Source of the DNA: Rhabdophis nuchalis
Taxonomy: Eukaryota > Chordata > Lepidosauria > Squamata > Natricidae
Length of the DNA stretch: 64,000 nt
Direction of reading: 5' to 3'
Assembly: GCA_039707465.1 (NCBI GenBank)
Contig: CM077647.1
Coordinates: 178,416,276 to 178,480,275, forward strand
A program made the position numbers and the translations under genes. The notes under the pieces are model-generated. The model was not told where the DNA came from, made no database searches, and saw only the letters and a program-made list of their open reading frames with translations. Below, piece by piece: positions 11,346 through 21,870 of the stretch (its first letter is position 1; every line of letters starts with the position of its first letter).

Positions 11346-11935
11346 GCAGAGTTGGAAGGGACCTTGTAGGTCTTCTAGTCCAACCCCCTGCGTGGGCAGG
11401 AACCTTATACCATTTCAGACAAATGGCTATCTAACATCTTCTTAAAGACTTCCAGGGTTGGGGCATTCACAACTTCTGGAGGCAAGCTGTTCCAGAGGTT
11501 AATTGTTCTAACTGTCAGGAAATTTCTCCTTAGTTCTAAGTTGCTTCTCTCCTTGATTAGTTTCCACCCATTGCTTCTTGTCCTGCCCTCAGGTGCCTTG
11601 GAGAATAGTTTGGTTCCCTCTTCTTTGTGGCACCCTCTGAGATATCGGAACACTGCTATCATGTCTCCCCTGGTCCTTCTCTTCATCAAACTAGACATAC
11701 CCAGCTCCTGCAACCGTTCTTCATATGTTTTAGCCTCCAGTCCCCTAATCATCTTGGTTGCTCTTCTCTGCACTCTTTCCAGAGTCGCCACGTCTTTTCT
11801 ACATCGTGGCGACCAAAACTGTATGCAGTATTCCAAGTGTGGCCTTGCCAAGGCACCATACAGTGGCATTAACACTTCACGTGATCTAGATTCTATCCCT
11901 CTGTTGATGCAGCCTAGAATGCTTGTGAATGTTAT
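11345..11935 (-). mobile_element. CR1/L3 LINE fragment, long open C-terminal frame
   Basis: About 156 codons stay open: [20 protein letters not shown], then [15 protein letters not shown], then [20 protein letters not shown], the C-terminal end of the CR1 reverse-transcriptase ORF. The 3' UTR follows. Confidence 0.92.
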
Positions 11936-12284
11936 ACCCTGTGCTTGTTCTGGGAAGTCTGGGGAGGGGGGAGGGGGGAAGAGGTTGGGGGGGAGGGAGG
12001 GGGGAGAAATTGTCTGTAATCATAAAATCTTCTAATTAAAAAAAGATTTAATGATAAAAGATACTAAGAAAAAAAATGGAAAAAAATTCAAAACAAAAAT
12101 GTTTGCACCACACGCTCGCTCGCTGTGCTCGGGCATTTGCAAAAAAAGGAAAAAAAGGTCTGCGCATGCGCAAAACCTTTAAAAAATGGGGAAAAAATAA
12201 TACATATTCCCATCGGGAATTGATCTGCGCCCACGCAGAAACAAAAAGCAAGATGGCGGCTCCCATAAGAGAACCAGATCCGGG
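11936..12284. other. No gene seen
   Basis: A G-rich run (11955-12006), then AT-rich sequence and a short CpG-bearing stretch. Nothing assignable. Confidence 0.6.
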
Positions 12285-13244
12285 CAATGGCGGGCTTCAA
12301 ATTTTTTTAGAACTCCTTCTGTAGGTGTGGCCTGCTTTGTGGGAGTGGTTTGCCGGCCATGTGACTGGGTGGGAGTGGCTTGGCAGTCATGCGACTGGGT
12401 GGGCGTGGCCAACTTGGAAAAGGTAGTGTAACTCACTCAACAACGCTCTTGCTTAGCAACCAAAATGTTGGCTCAGGAACTCTGGCATTTGAAGCACGCA
12501 CGTCTTAAAGCTGTCTTAAAGACTTGTGGACTTTAAGACTTGTGGACTTCAACTCCCAGAATTCCTCCCCTCGCTCTTCATCGTGATGATGGGAGGACGG
12601 GCAGGGGGAGGAGTGCAAGAGTCTTGTAACTTGACAGCTTTAAGACTTGTGGACTTCAACTCCCAGAATTCCTCCTCCGAGTCATGTTGGCTCAGGAACT
12701 CTGGCATTTGAAGCACCCAAGTCTTAAAGCTGTCAAGTTACAAGACCCTTGCACCTCTCACCCTTTAGGGGGGAAAACCCCCAGGGGTGTTCAAACTTGA
12801 CAGCTTTAAGACTTGTGGACTTCAACTCCCAGAATTCCTCCTCCCGTCATGTTGGCTCAGGAACTCTGGCATTTGAAGCACCCAAGTCTTAAAGCTGTCA
12901 AGTTACAAGACCCTTGCACCCCTCACTCTTTAGGGGGGGAAAACCCCCCAGGGGTGTTCAAACTTGACAGCTTTAAGACTTGCGGACTTCAACTCCCAGA
13001 ATTCCTCCTCTCGCTCTTCATCGTGATGATGGGAGGATGGGCGGGGGGAGGGAGCTGGAACCGGTTCTAAACGGCCCTGTCGATTTGTGGAACCTCTTCT
13101 ATGGAAGAGGTTAAAACTGGCAGGAACCCACCCCTGGTTCAGGGGCATGGCAGGCACGCGTCGCTGCCGATTCCAGCGACCCCAGGCAGCCAAGTTACTA
13201 CCGGTTCAGCTGAACCAGTACGAACCGGTAGGAACCCATCTCTG
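12285..13244. mobile_element. Composite hAT-like element with internal about 165-bp tandem units
   Basis: Left end CAATGGCGGGCTTCAAATTT; right ends at about 13136 (CCCACCCCTG) and 13244 (CCCATCTCTG). Inside, a unit with TGTTGGCTCAGGAACTCTGG and CTTCAACTCCCAGAATTCCT repeats at 12466, 12685 and 12850. The same composite lies inverted at 35484-36261. I found no clean target-site duplication here. Confidence 0.8.
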
Positions 13245-13489
13245 GAACCCTGACATCTAGATTTTGGGGGTATTTCCCCCCACCCCGCATCAAACCCTGA
13301 CTAATGCAAACCAACAGGTGTCATCGCCTGTCTCGGGGGGGTGGGGGGGGTGACAGAGGAACATGGCTTCTGCAAAATCGCTCTGACACAGAACTCGGTC
13401 AGGGGACTTCCGACTCGTGAGGTCTCTTCTGAGGAAACGATGGCTTCTCCTCCACCGAGCATGCTGGGGAGGTCGTGGGAAACATAAGA

Positions 13490-13925
13490 ATGGGTTTTTA
13501 GGGCGCCCCGTTCCTTGAGGGGCGCTCTCCTGACCCTCCCTCGCTCGTGGGCCTCTTCTCTCTTTGTCGGATCGTGGCGGACAGCAGCCCCCGCGAGCTC
13601 CTGGAAGCTCTCCGGATCAGCAGCGCGGGTTGCGCAAACGTGCCCGTTGCAGGACGCCCGAGAAGGTTGTGTGAGGAACGGGAAAAGGTGTACCTTCGCG
13701 GTCGAGAAAGAGAGAAGTACCGCAACGATGACACGGGAGGAGGTGGAGGGGGGAGAAATAAAGCGGTGTGGTGGGAGAGGGAGTTTGGAGCTCCGCGGAG
13801 GCCGCTTCGGGCTCCAGGATCTAGCCGACGAGAAGAGGACCGACCCTTTTTCAGAGTCCGAGCTGGACTTTGAAACGGGATGACCGGTTGGACTCTCGGG
13901 GCGGGGCGGGGGGGAGTTTGCAGAG
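13490..13925. promoter_or_regulatory. CpG-dense block, possible CpG island or promoter
   Basis: About 430 bases dense in CpG (for example CAGCAGCGCGGGTTGCGCAA) and free of recognised repeats, in otherwise CpG-poor intergenic DNA. Open frames on both strands encode nothing I recognise. It could be the promoter and first exon of an unseen transcript or of the next gene on the left. Confidence 0.45.
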
Positions 13926-13959
13926 GGCCAGGGGAGAAGCTAAAGTGTGCTTGTGGTTT

Positions 13960-14310
13960 GTGGCAGGTTCCTTTCTCCTTCCTGATGGTGTAACAGTTGG
14001 TTTCACAAGACAATGCAATAGGGGTAGTGGTTTACCTTGAAGTTAGCTGGTTTCTACCTCTGTCTTGAAGGAGAAGAAGAGAGAACTTCCAGCCAAGGGG
14101 TCTTTGGCCAGAGAGGGGCCGAGACCCAAAAACCTGAGGACCTGGTTTGGAGTGGAATAGTCTCTTCAAGGCCTCTTGGTTGTATCTGTGGTGGTCATGA
14201 GATCTTGGGGAGCTCAGGAAAGGTTCTCCTTCTGCTCCTCACCTGACCACAACACCTCCATCTTTAAGTAGTTCTCCGGAGGTTGTCACATCAACCGCTG
14301 CTTTGCACAA
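13960..14310. other. No gene seen
   Basis: Unassigned single-copy-looking sequence next to the CpG-dense block. Confidence 0.5.
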
Positions 14311-14313
14311 ACT

Positions 14314-14366
14314 CTTGTGTGTGTGTGTGTGTGTGTGTGTGCATCTATATGTGTGTGTGTGGTGGA
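14314..14366. repeat. GT dinucleotide microsatellite
   Basis: Two GT runs separated by a short interruption (CATCTATAT). Confidence 0.93.
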
Positions 14367-14519
14367 GGGTCATGGAGAAAGTGACCGGGAACCCTTCAAG
14401 TTAGAACTTCTGCTACTTGACCTTCTCTTGGATGGTTGGGTGGACCTCCCTTAGGGATTGTCCGCCCAAAGGTCCTTTGAATGATGAGTGATGAAACAGT
14501 TGTGTTTTTTTTCTAATTT

Positions 14520-15200
14520 AATAATAATAATAATAATAAATAATAAATTTTATTTATATCCCGCTCTCTCCCCCCGAAGGGACTCGAGGCGGGGCACAGG
14601 GAAATTAAAAACAAATTACAACAAACAAAGTACAAAGTTAAAAATCAAATTAAACTTATCCTGCGCTAAAAACTTCTATAAAAATAAAACTATCCCTAAA
14701 AAAACCCTTAATAATTTGAAGTTTAAATTAAAATTACCCTAGGCCAGCCAAACGGAAGAAGTGAGTTTTTAATAGCTGTCGGAAGGAGCGAAGGTCCGTG
14801 GTTGTTCTGATTTCAGGGGGAAGGTCGTTCCAGAGGGTTGGACCCGCCACAGAGAAGGCCCTTCCACTGGGCGTCGCCCGCTGGCACAGCCTAGTGGACG
14901 GCACCCGGAGAAGTCCCTCTCTGTGGGAGCGAATCGGCCGCAGGGATGGATGGGGCAGGATGTGATCCCGCGATAGCTAGGTCCCGTGCCATGGAGCGCT
15001 TTAAAGATGATGACTAGCACCTTGAAGCGCACCTGAAAGACGACAGGCAGCCAGTGCAGCTCGCGCAGGAGCGGTGTTACATGGGAGAACCTAGAGGCTC
15101 CCATAACTACCTGCGCGGCTGCATTCTGGACTAGCTGAAGCCTTCGGGTGCACCTCAAGGGGAGCCCCATGTAGAGAGCATTGCAGTAGTCCAGTTAATG
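14520..15200 (-). mobile_element. L2-type LINE C-terminal fragment and 3' end
   Basis: Minus-strand peptide MGLPLRCTRRLQLVQNAAAQ with ELHWLPVVFQVRFKVL, the L2 C-terminal signature. The 3' UTR block CTCCCCCCGAAGGGACTCGA precedes an AAT tail at 14520-14545. Confidence 0.9.
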
Positions 15201-15224
15201 TAATTTAATTAAAATAAATTAATG

Positions 15225-15400
15225 TAATTTATTTCGATTTATAGAACCACCCTTCTCCATCGAAATGGACCCAGGGCGGTGCACAGGGAGTTAAAATCGA
15301 TAAATAACAATAAATACAGAATAACTAAAAATAGGTTGAACTAAAAAAACCTGTACTAAAACATCCCATTAAAATTCTAAAATACATTTACTCATTGGCT
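15225..15400 (-). mobile_element. L2-type LINE 3' end
   Basis: A second L2 3' terminus in the same orientation, with the block GACCCAGGGCGGTGCACAGG next to an ATTTATT-rich tail. Confidence 0.75.
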
Positions 15401-15454
15401 AAGCTAGACCTCAAAAAAAAAGGGGATCCGAACACAGACCCGAAAGATGGAGCT

Positions 15455-16026
15455 GGCGTTCTGAGCGAGGCTTCCCGAAAGCCTGAAGCCAATTCCTGGT
15501 CCCAACAAAAAACCCTTTTATTAATTGACTGTGAATTCTGCTCATTCACATCCAGCAAAGTCTTTCGAGGGAGGATTTACGGTCACAGACCTTATCTGGC
15601 TTGGGGAGCTGCCAAGCCGAGATCTGCAGGACTCAGCAAGAGTCTCAGAGAGTCCCGAACCAACGAAGGGAACGGATGGCCTCCTGCAAACTCCACTCCC
15701 TTTTCGCTCCCTCTTTTATTTCGTCTGGGAGGGGCCATTCATCGTTCACCTGTGGCCTTACTCCCGAGTCGGCCCTTGTTCTTTAGCTGTTCCCTTCGTC
15801 TGGCAACTCTGCCCATGCACACGTTGGGAAAAGGCTCCAGCTGTTCTTCTGCCTCACTGATGTCCAACTCTGAAGGCAGCTGATAACTGTCAGACGGCCC
15901 TGGCCCCCTCTCTGCCTCCAACGTTGAGCCCTCATCCAAGCCTTCCCTGGATTCCAGGAGTGGCCCATCTTCCTCCCCAACCTCCTCACTGTCCGAATCT
16001 GCTGCCAGCTCTGGTGGGCTACAACA
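15455..16026 (-). mobile_element. LTR-like repeat (copy 1)
   Basis: On the minus strand it runs from TGTTGTAGCCCACC to a CTCAGAACG end, with an AATAAAAG polyadenylation-type motif (around 15712). Copies occur at 61646-62405 and at the right edge of the window. No internal retroelement genes are adjacent, so a solo LTR is the best guess. The open frame rich in Glu and Ser is not a known protein. Confidence 0.6.
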
Positions 16027-16054
16027 GATGGATCTTGGTGGAAGAACCTTATCC

Positions 16055-16785
16055 TGACGTTGGATGGCACCTATTCTACATACAAGTACAGTATAGGTGG
16101 CACCTTGCTCAATAGCAGTAACTGTGAAAGGGATCTTGGAGTCCTAGTAGACAACCATTTAAATAGGAGCCAGCCGTGGGCAGCAGCTGCCAAAAAAGCC
16201 AACACAGTTCTAGGCTGCATCAACAGAGGGAGAGAATCAAGATCACCTGAAGTGTTAATGCCACTTTATAAGGCCTTGGTAAGGCCACACTTGGAATACG
16301 GCATTCAGTTTTGGTCACCACGATGTAGAAAAGATGTGGAGACTCTAGAAAGAGTGCAGAGAAGAGCAACCAAGAGGATTAGAGGAGTGGAGACTAAAAC
16401 ATATGAGGAACGGTTGCAGGAACTGGGTATGTCTAGTTTAATGAGAAGAAGGACCAGGGGAGACATGATAGCAGTCTTCCAATATCTCAGGGGTTGCCAC
16501 AAAGAAGAGGGAGTCAAACTATTCTCCAAAGCACTTGAGGGAAGAAGAAGAAGCAATGGGTGGAAACTAATCAAGGAGAGAAGCAACTTAGAACTGAGGA
16601 GAAATTTCCTGACAGTGAGAACAATGAATCAGTGGAACAGAAGTTGCCTCCAGAAGTTGTGAATGCCCCAACACTGCAAGTCTTCAAGAAGATGTTGGAG
16701 AGCCATTTGTCTGAAACGGTATAGGGCTTCCTGCCTAGGCAGGGAGTTGAACTAGTTGACCTCCAAGGTCCCTTCCAACTCTGGT
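16055..16785 (+). mobile_element. CR1/L3 LINE fragment, long open frame
   Basis: About 200 codons open: [57 protein letters not shown]. This is the reverse-transcriptase C-terminal region, ending in the typical 3' UTR and then an ATTGT array. Confidence 0.93.
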
Positions 16786-16884
16786 ATTGTATTGTATTGT
16801 ATTGTATTGTATTGTATTGTATTGTATTGTATTGTATTGTATTGTATTGTATTGCATTGCATTGCATTGTATTGTATTGTATAC
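16786..16884. repeat. ATTGT pentamer microsatellite
   Basis: About 20 ATTGT units with a few ATTGC variants, directly at the CR1 3' terminus. Confidence 0.96.
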
Positions 16885-17565
16885 CTTGCTCAATAGTAGC
16901 AACTGTGAGAGGGATCTAGGAATCCTAGTGGACAACCATTTAAATAGGAGCCAGCAGTGTGCAGCAGCTGCCAAAAAAGCCAACACAGTTCTAGGCTGCA
17001 TAAACAGAGGGATAGAATCTAGATCACGTGAAGTGTTAATGCCACTGTATAGTGCCTTGGTAAGGCCACACTTGGAATACTGCATACAGTTTTGGTCGCC
17101 ACAATGTAGAAAAGACTTGGAGACTCTGGAAAGAGTGCAGAGAAGAGCAACCAAGAGGATTAGGGAACTGGAGACTAAAACATATGAAGAACGGCTGCAG
17201 GAGCTGGGTATGTCTAGTTTGATGAAGAGAAGGACCAGGGGAGACATGATAGCAGTGTTCCGATATCTCAGAGGGTGCCACAAAGAAGAGGGAGTCAAAC
17301 TATTCTCCAAGGCACCTGGGGGCAGGACAAGAAGCAATGGGTGGAAACTAATCAAGGAGAGAAGCAACTTAGAACTGAGGAGAAATTTCCTGACAGTTAG
17401 AACAATTAACCTCTGGAACAGCTTGCCTCCAGCAGGTGTGAATGCCCCAACCCTGGAAGTCTTTAAGAAGATGTTAGATAGCCATTTGTCTGAAATGGTA
17501 TAAGGTTCCTGCCCACGCAGGGGGTTGGACTAGAAGACCTACAAGGTCCCTTCCAACTCTGCTAT
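16885..17565 (+). mobile_element. CR1/L3 LINE fragment, second tandem copy
   Basis: Starts at nearly the same internal point as the preceding copy (CTCAATAGTAGCAACTGTGA against CTCAATAGCAGTAACTGTGA) and stays open to the natural stop after DSHLSEMV. A second ATTGT array follows. The pair may be a local duplication or array-mediated recombination. Confidence 0.93.
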
Positions 17566-17785
17566 TGTATTATTATTGTATTGTATTGTATTGTATTGTA
17601 TTGTATTGTATTGTATTGTATTGTATTGTATTGTATTGTATTGTAAGTGACGTTGGATAGCCATTTGTCTGAGCAGGAGGGTTGGACTAGATGACCTCCA
17701 AGGTCCCTTCCAACTCTGCTATTGTATTGTATTGTATTGTATTGTATTGTATTGTATTGTATTGTATTGTATTGTATTGTAAGAC
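17566..17785. repeat. Two ATTGT arrays around a CR1 3'-end scrap
   Basis: ATTGT units at 17566-17645 and 17722-17780. Between them lies a plus-strand CR1 3' terminus only about 75 bases long. Confidence 0.93.
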
Positions 17786-17855
17786 TTGCAGTGTTGGGGC
17801 ATTCACAACTTCTGGAGGCAACTTCTGTTTCACTGATTCATTGTTCTCACTGGCT
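17782..17855 (-). mobile_element. CR1/L3 scrap, inverted
   Basis: Minus-strand CR1 segment (reverse of GTTGTGAATGCCCCAACACT). The ATTGT array therefore sits between a plus and a minus CR1 piece. Confidence 0.75.
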
Positions 17856-18085
17856 AGGGAATTCTGGGAATTGAAGTCCACGCATCTTAAAGTTACTAAC
17901 GCTCAGGTAGAGCCTAGAAATCAGGAGGAACTTCCTCAGGGTGTGAGCCATCAGCTAAGGCAAGGGGACTCCAACCTTGGCAACTTTAAGACTTGTGGAC
18001 TTCAACTCCCAGAATTCCCCAGCCACCCATGCTGACTGGGGAATTCTGGGAGTTGACATCCAGCAAGTTGTTCAAGGTTGGAGAT
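17845..18085. repeat. Foldback repeats containing AACTCCCAGAATTCCCC
   Basis: Three half-units, including a palindromic pair at 17990-18060 (CCAGAATTCCCCAG and CTGGGGAATTCTGG). Confidence 0.75.
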
Positions 18086-18545
18086 CCCTGGTTAGGGACA
18101 GGAAGGAAGAACAAGGTTGTTCCAAGGTAGGTCTGGGCCACAGCTATCACCAGAGCATTGTTGCCTCCTCCTCCCGACACTCGCACACTCACAAAAACAC
18201 ACACACACAATTTCCACACGGCTGCTGTTGGCTTCCACATCCTTTGCAAGTCTCCGCCTTAGACCGATCCAGAGTGGCGCGAGGTGACCGAGGCTTAAAA
18301 AGAGGTGAGGGGTTCACCACCCAACCCACCCACCCACTCATCTGCAACGGGGACCCCCACATCTTCCTCACGCCCAGATTTTGATCCTTGGCTTCCAAGA
18401 TTCTAGAACGGGACCGACAAGATCTCCCCGGCTGCATTAAAATTCACTGCCGTAAAATGGTTTAGAGGTGGCCCTTACCACGGGCAAGGTGTTTAATAAC
18501 TTGTCCGCCGAATGCTGGAAATATAATCAGATACTAGGCACCTAC
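18086..18545. other. No gene seen
   Basis: Unassigned sequence with a short CA run (18195-18210). Confidence 0.6.
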
Positions 18546-18559
18546 TAGAGAGTGTCAAC

Positions 18560-19902
18560 TCTCTAGTAGAGAGTGTCAACAAGCACGTGGACAAGGGAGA
18601 TCCAGTTGACATTGTTTATCTGGACTTTGAGAAGGCCTTTGACAAGGTCCCGCACCAAAGACTCTTAAATAAACTTGCCAGTCATGGAATAAAGGGACAG
18701 GCCTTGTCCTGGATTAGCAACTGGCTAAGGGACAGGAAACAGAGAGTAGCATTAAATGGACACTTCTCCAGGTGGAGGGAGGTAAAGAGTGGGGTCCCCC
18801 AAGGTTCAGTACTGGGACCCCTGCTCTTCAACCTTTTCATAAATGATCTAGAAGTAGGAGTAAACAGCAAGGGAGCCAAATTCGCCGACGACACTAAATT
18901 ATACAGGGTAGTAAAAACTGAGAGAGAGTGTGAGGAGCTCCAGAGGGATCTCTTGACACTGGGGGAGTGGGCAAACCAGTGGCAAATGAGCTTCAACATT
19001 AGTAAGTGCAGAGTGATGCACGTTGGGGCAAAAAACCCCAACTATATCTATAAACTGATGGGGTCTGAACTCCTTGCAACTAACCAGGAAAGGGACCTTG
19101 GTGTCCTGGTGGACAGCTCAATGAAGGTGTCAACCCAGTGTGCCGCAGCAGTGAAAAAAGCAAACTCATTGCTAGGGATCCTTAGGAAGGGTATAGAAAA
19201 TAAGTCAGCAAGTGTCGTTTTGCCTCTTTATAAATCTATGGTGAGGCCCCATCTGGAGTATTGTGTACAGTTCTGGTCACCATACCTTCAGAAGGAGATT
19301 ATGGAGATGGAAAAGGGGCAGAGGAGGGCAACCAGAAGGATTAAGGGGGCTGGAACACCGTCCTTACCATCTGAGGCTGCAACGGCTGGGCCTCTTCACT
19401 CTAGAACGACGGCGCCTGAGAGGTGACCTGATTGAAGTCTATCAAATCATGCACGGTGTGGACAAACTAGAAAAGGAAAAACTGTTTTCCCTATCGCACA
19501 ACACTAGAACTAGGGGGGCACTCCATGAAACTTTTGGAAGCTAGACCTCAAACAAATAAGAAGAAGTACTTTTTCACCCAGAGGATCATCGGTCTATGGA
19601 ACTCCCTGCCAGAAGAAGTGGTGACAGCTGTCAGCCTCGACACCTTTAAGAAAGGATTAGACGAGTTCATGGAGAACAAGGGTATCCATGGCTATCATGA
19701 TGGATGCCTAAGGACACCCTCCGGGTTGGAGAGATAGGCAGGATATCTCTCAAGGCCATTTGCAGGGAATCCTAAGCAGGGGAAGACATCTGCTTGGGAA
19801 GACCCTGAAGCAAATGGGGAGCCACTGTGGGAGACAGAAGGCTGGACTGGATGGGCTGTGGCCTGTTCCAGAAAGGCTATTCTTATGTTCTTATGTTCTT
19901 AC
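18560..19902 (+). mobile_element. CR1/L3 LINE with reverse-transcriptase core, two frameshifts
   Basis: The frame from about 18587 contains the reverse-transcriptase motifs YLDFEKAFDKVPH (A), SGVPQGSVLGPLLF (B) and KFADDTKL (C, catalytic FADD), then RDLGVLVD and RPHLEYCVQFWSP. The C-terminal part continues in two other frames (LERRRLRGDLIEVYQIMHG, then RIIGLWNSLPEEVV), so at least two frameshifts have killed it. The 5' end is truncated before the endonuclease. The 3' terminus is a short TTCTTATG repeat, typical of the CR1 group. Confidence 0.95.
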
Positions 19903-20032
19903 TATCACGTGTGGTGGCCTTGCGTGAAAGCGAAGAATTACTGGATAGAAATACATATAGGGTTAGAAAAATATATATGCTACTGCTACATATTGATTAT
20001 GAGCCAGAAATATTCCTCTACCAGAAAAATAT
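19903..20032 (+). mobile_element. L1-type ORF2 remnant, left piece split by a hAT-like insertion
   Basis: Reads VWWPCVKAKNYW, the L1 C-terminal zinc-knuckle-like region. It continues beyond the insertion at 20382. Confidence 0.65.
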
Positions 20033-20040
20033 AATAAAGG

Positions 20041-20381
20041 TAGCAGTGAGAATTCAGACGGTTTGGGCCGGTTCGGGCGAACTGGTTGTTAATTTGCTGG
20101 CTGGCCCTGCCCCTTCCTGTTCTGCCCCTTCCAGGAGTACCCACATGCCTGGTTTTGGCTCCTAGTTAAGTGCAGGGAGGCTCACTAGGCCCAAGATAGG
20201 AAATGGGTGTGTGGGGATGTGGTGCGGGCCCCCCCCCAGCCCATTTTTGGTTCCAGGGGGGATGCAACAAGGCCGAATGCTGCCTGTTATATCCCCTGGC
20301 CATGCCCACTATGGCCACCCGCACCCCAGCCAGTCATTAGGACTGAGAACCGCTTGTTAAATTATTTGAATCCCACCACTG
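20041..20381. mobile_element. hAT-like non-autonomous transposon with 8-bp target-site duplication
   Basis: The right end GAATCCCACCACTG is inverted relative to the decayed left end TAGCAGTGAGAATTC. AATAAAGG flanks it on both sides (20033-20040 and 20382-20389). It contains the GGTTCGGGCGAACTGG motif of this family. Confidence 0.88.
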
Positions 20382-20389
20382 AATAAAGG

Positions 20390-20610
20390 GAATGTGTATT
20401 TAATATTCCATGTCTTGACAGCAGCAAGAATTGTATTTGCGCAGTGTTGGAAAAATGAGGAAACTCCGAGAGAAGAAGGTATAATTAAAAAATATAATAA
20501 TGATTGAGCAGAAATGGATAGACCGACCTTAAAGATAAAAGAGAAGGAAGATCTGGAATATTTTCAAATGTGGGATTTGTTTTATAACTGGTTGCCTAAT
20601 AGAAGTAGAA
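20390..20610 (+). mobile_element. L1-type ORF2 remnant, right piece
   Basis: Conceptual peptide around CWKNEETPREEG with a following AEMDR motif matches the L1 ORF2 C-terminus and continues the piece at 19903-20032. It is broken by a stop. Confidence 0.7.
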
Positions 20611-20771
20611 ATTAGGAGCTGGAAAAATATTATTATTGTTATTATCAATATTATTATTATTATCAAAATAATTGTTGTTGTTATATGTTATATTAGTATG
20701 TAAGCAATTGACCTGGACATTACGCTATTCACAAAGCACATACGTATGTTAATTGAAAATGTATACATCTA

Positions 20772-21125
20772 TCTCTATATAAATGTGTGTGTCTGTGTTT
20801 GTGTTCTCCAGCATAACTCTGGAACGCCTGGACCAATTTCAACCAAACTTGGTACACAGATGACTTACCCTCTGCAAACAAATACTGTGGGGATAAGACA
20901 CCCCTAAAACCCCTCAGGGTGTGTGTGCTGTTAAGACATAGTCTGTTGTGCCTTAAAATGGCTTCTACTGTACAGCGCAGTGGAGTTGCCATGGTAACGG
21001 CTTTCCAGTACTCCACAAGGGGGCTCTCTCTGATAAGGGGGAAAATCCAACATTAGAAATTATGTTTGATCAGGACATTTTCCCCCTATAAATAAATACC
21101 TGGGCAATGCCGGCTTATTAGCTAG
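20772..21125 (+). mobile_element. Helitron-like non-autonomous element (copy 1)
   Basis: Starts A|TCTCTATATAAATG and ends CTGGGCAATGCCGG, then GCTAG|T: a 5' TC, a short hairpin, a 3' CTAG and an A/T insertion site, as in Helitrons. The interior block CATAACTCTGGAACGCCTGG is shared with the copy at 59545-59920. No Rep/helicase gene is present. Confidence 0.6.
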
Positions 21126-21190
21126 TAAACTACATTTTAAAAAAAATCACCACCAGAGATGGTTAAAGCCAAGGCAAAAAAGAAAAATAT

Positions 21191-21196
21191 TTTATT
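21191..21196 (-). promoter_or_regulatory. CEBPE: Candidate CEBPE poly(A) signal AATAAA
   Basis: Canonical AATAAA on the minus strand, 83-88 bases past the CEBPE stop codon, followed by a T-rich stretch. A short 3' UTR would fit the compact transcript. No transcript data are visible, so the cleavage site is inferred. Confidence 0.7.
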
Positions 21197-21278
21197 TACA
21201 CTGTGCAAACGCTTTGTTCTTCTAAATTCCAGTCACCTTCCCTCTTGGCAAATCAGATGCCAACCCCCTCGGTCAGCT

Positions 21279-21581
21279 TCAGCTGCAACCCCCAAGACCC
21301 TTGATCAAGCCGGCGGCTTCGGGCACTTGGCGGAAAATATCTCGAAGGGTCTCGGTTTCCTGCATCAGCTGTTCCACCCGGGTGCGCAGCCGCTCGTTCT
21401 CCCCCAGGAGTTCCACCATGCGCTGCTGGGTCTCCATCACCCGCCGCTTGGCCTTGTCGCGGCTCTTGCGCACCGCGATGTTGTTGCGTTCGCGGCGCAG
21501 GCGGTACTCCAGGCTGTCCTTGTTCACCGATTTCTTTCCCTTGGGGTTGCCGCAAGGAGGAGACGGGCTGCAGGCTGGGCC
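21279..21581 (-). CDS. CEBPE: CEBPE coding exon 2: bZIP DNA-binding and dimerisation domain
   Basis: Second and last coding exon, residues 143-242 plus a TGA stop (21279-21281). It begins after a pyrimidine-rich tract and a CCCGCAG acceptor, in phase 0 with exon 1. The basic region (about residues 169-189) contains the C/EBP signature [15 protein letters not shown] that contacts the DNA half-site. The leucine zipper follows with leucines at heptad spacing, residues 200, 207, 214 and 221. The protein ends LIKGLGGCS, nearly the human C/EBP-epsilon tail (LIKGVGGCS), which separates it from the alpha, beta and delta paralogues. The open frame continues upstream of the acceptor, but that stretch is intron overlapping a CR1 remnant. 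No frameshift or missing key residue is visible, so the gene looks functional. Confidence 0.97.
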   Translation of the reverse strand, partial: GPACSPSPPCGNPKGKKSVNKDSLEYRLRRERNNIAVRKSRDKAKRRVMETQQRMVELLGENERLRTRVEQLMQETETLRDIFRQVPEAAGLIKGLGGCS

Positions 21582-21624
21582 CTGCGGGCGGGGAGAAGAA
21601 GAGATTAGAGAAGCGTGGGTTGAA

Positions 21625-21870
21625 CCCCGCCCGAAGGCAGGCAGAACAAGAAGCAAAGGATGGAAACTCGTCAAGGAGAGAAGCAAGCGAGAATGAATTT
21701 TCCCGAGAGTTTGAACGATTAATCTGCGGAAGAGCTCACCACCAGAAATTGCCGGTGTGTATAAGAAGAGATCGGGTGACTCCTGGTCTGAAATGGTACA
21801 GGGTTTCCTGCCTGAGCAGAGGGTTAGACTAGAAGACCTCCAAGGTCCCTTCCAACTCTGTTATTCGGGT
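21625..21870 (+). mobile_element. CR1/L3 3' fragment next to the CEBPE exon 2 acceptor
   Basis: Decayed C-terminal codons and 3' UTR (GGTTAGACTAGAAGACCTCC) on the plus strand, antisense to CEBPE, starting about 45 bases upstream of the exon 2 acceptor. Confidence 0.8.

Noticed and set aside
15739..15939. Small Glu/Ser-rich protein gene
   Set aside because: The same frame occurs, altered, in another copy of the LTR-like repeat near 62.1-62.4 kb, so it belongs to the repeat.
21582..21686. Upstream extension of the CEBPE exon 2 frame
   Set aside because: It lies beyond a good CCCGCAG acceptor and reads into CR1-derived sequence. The exon 1 phase matches the acceptor exactly.
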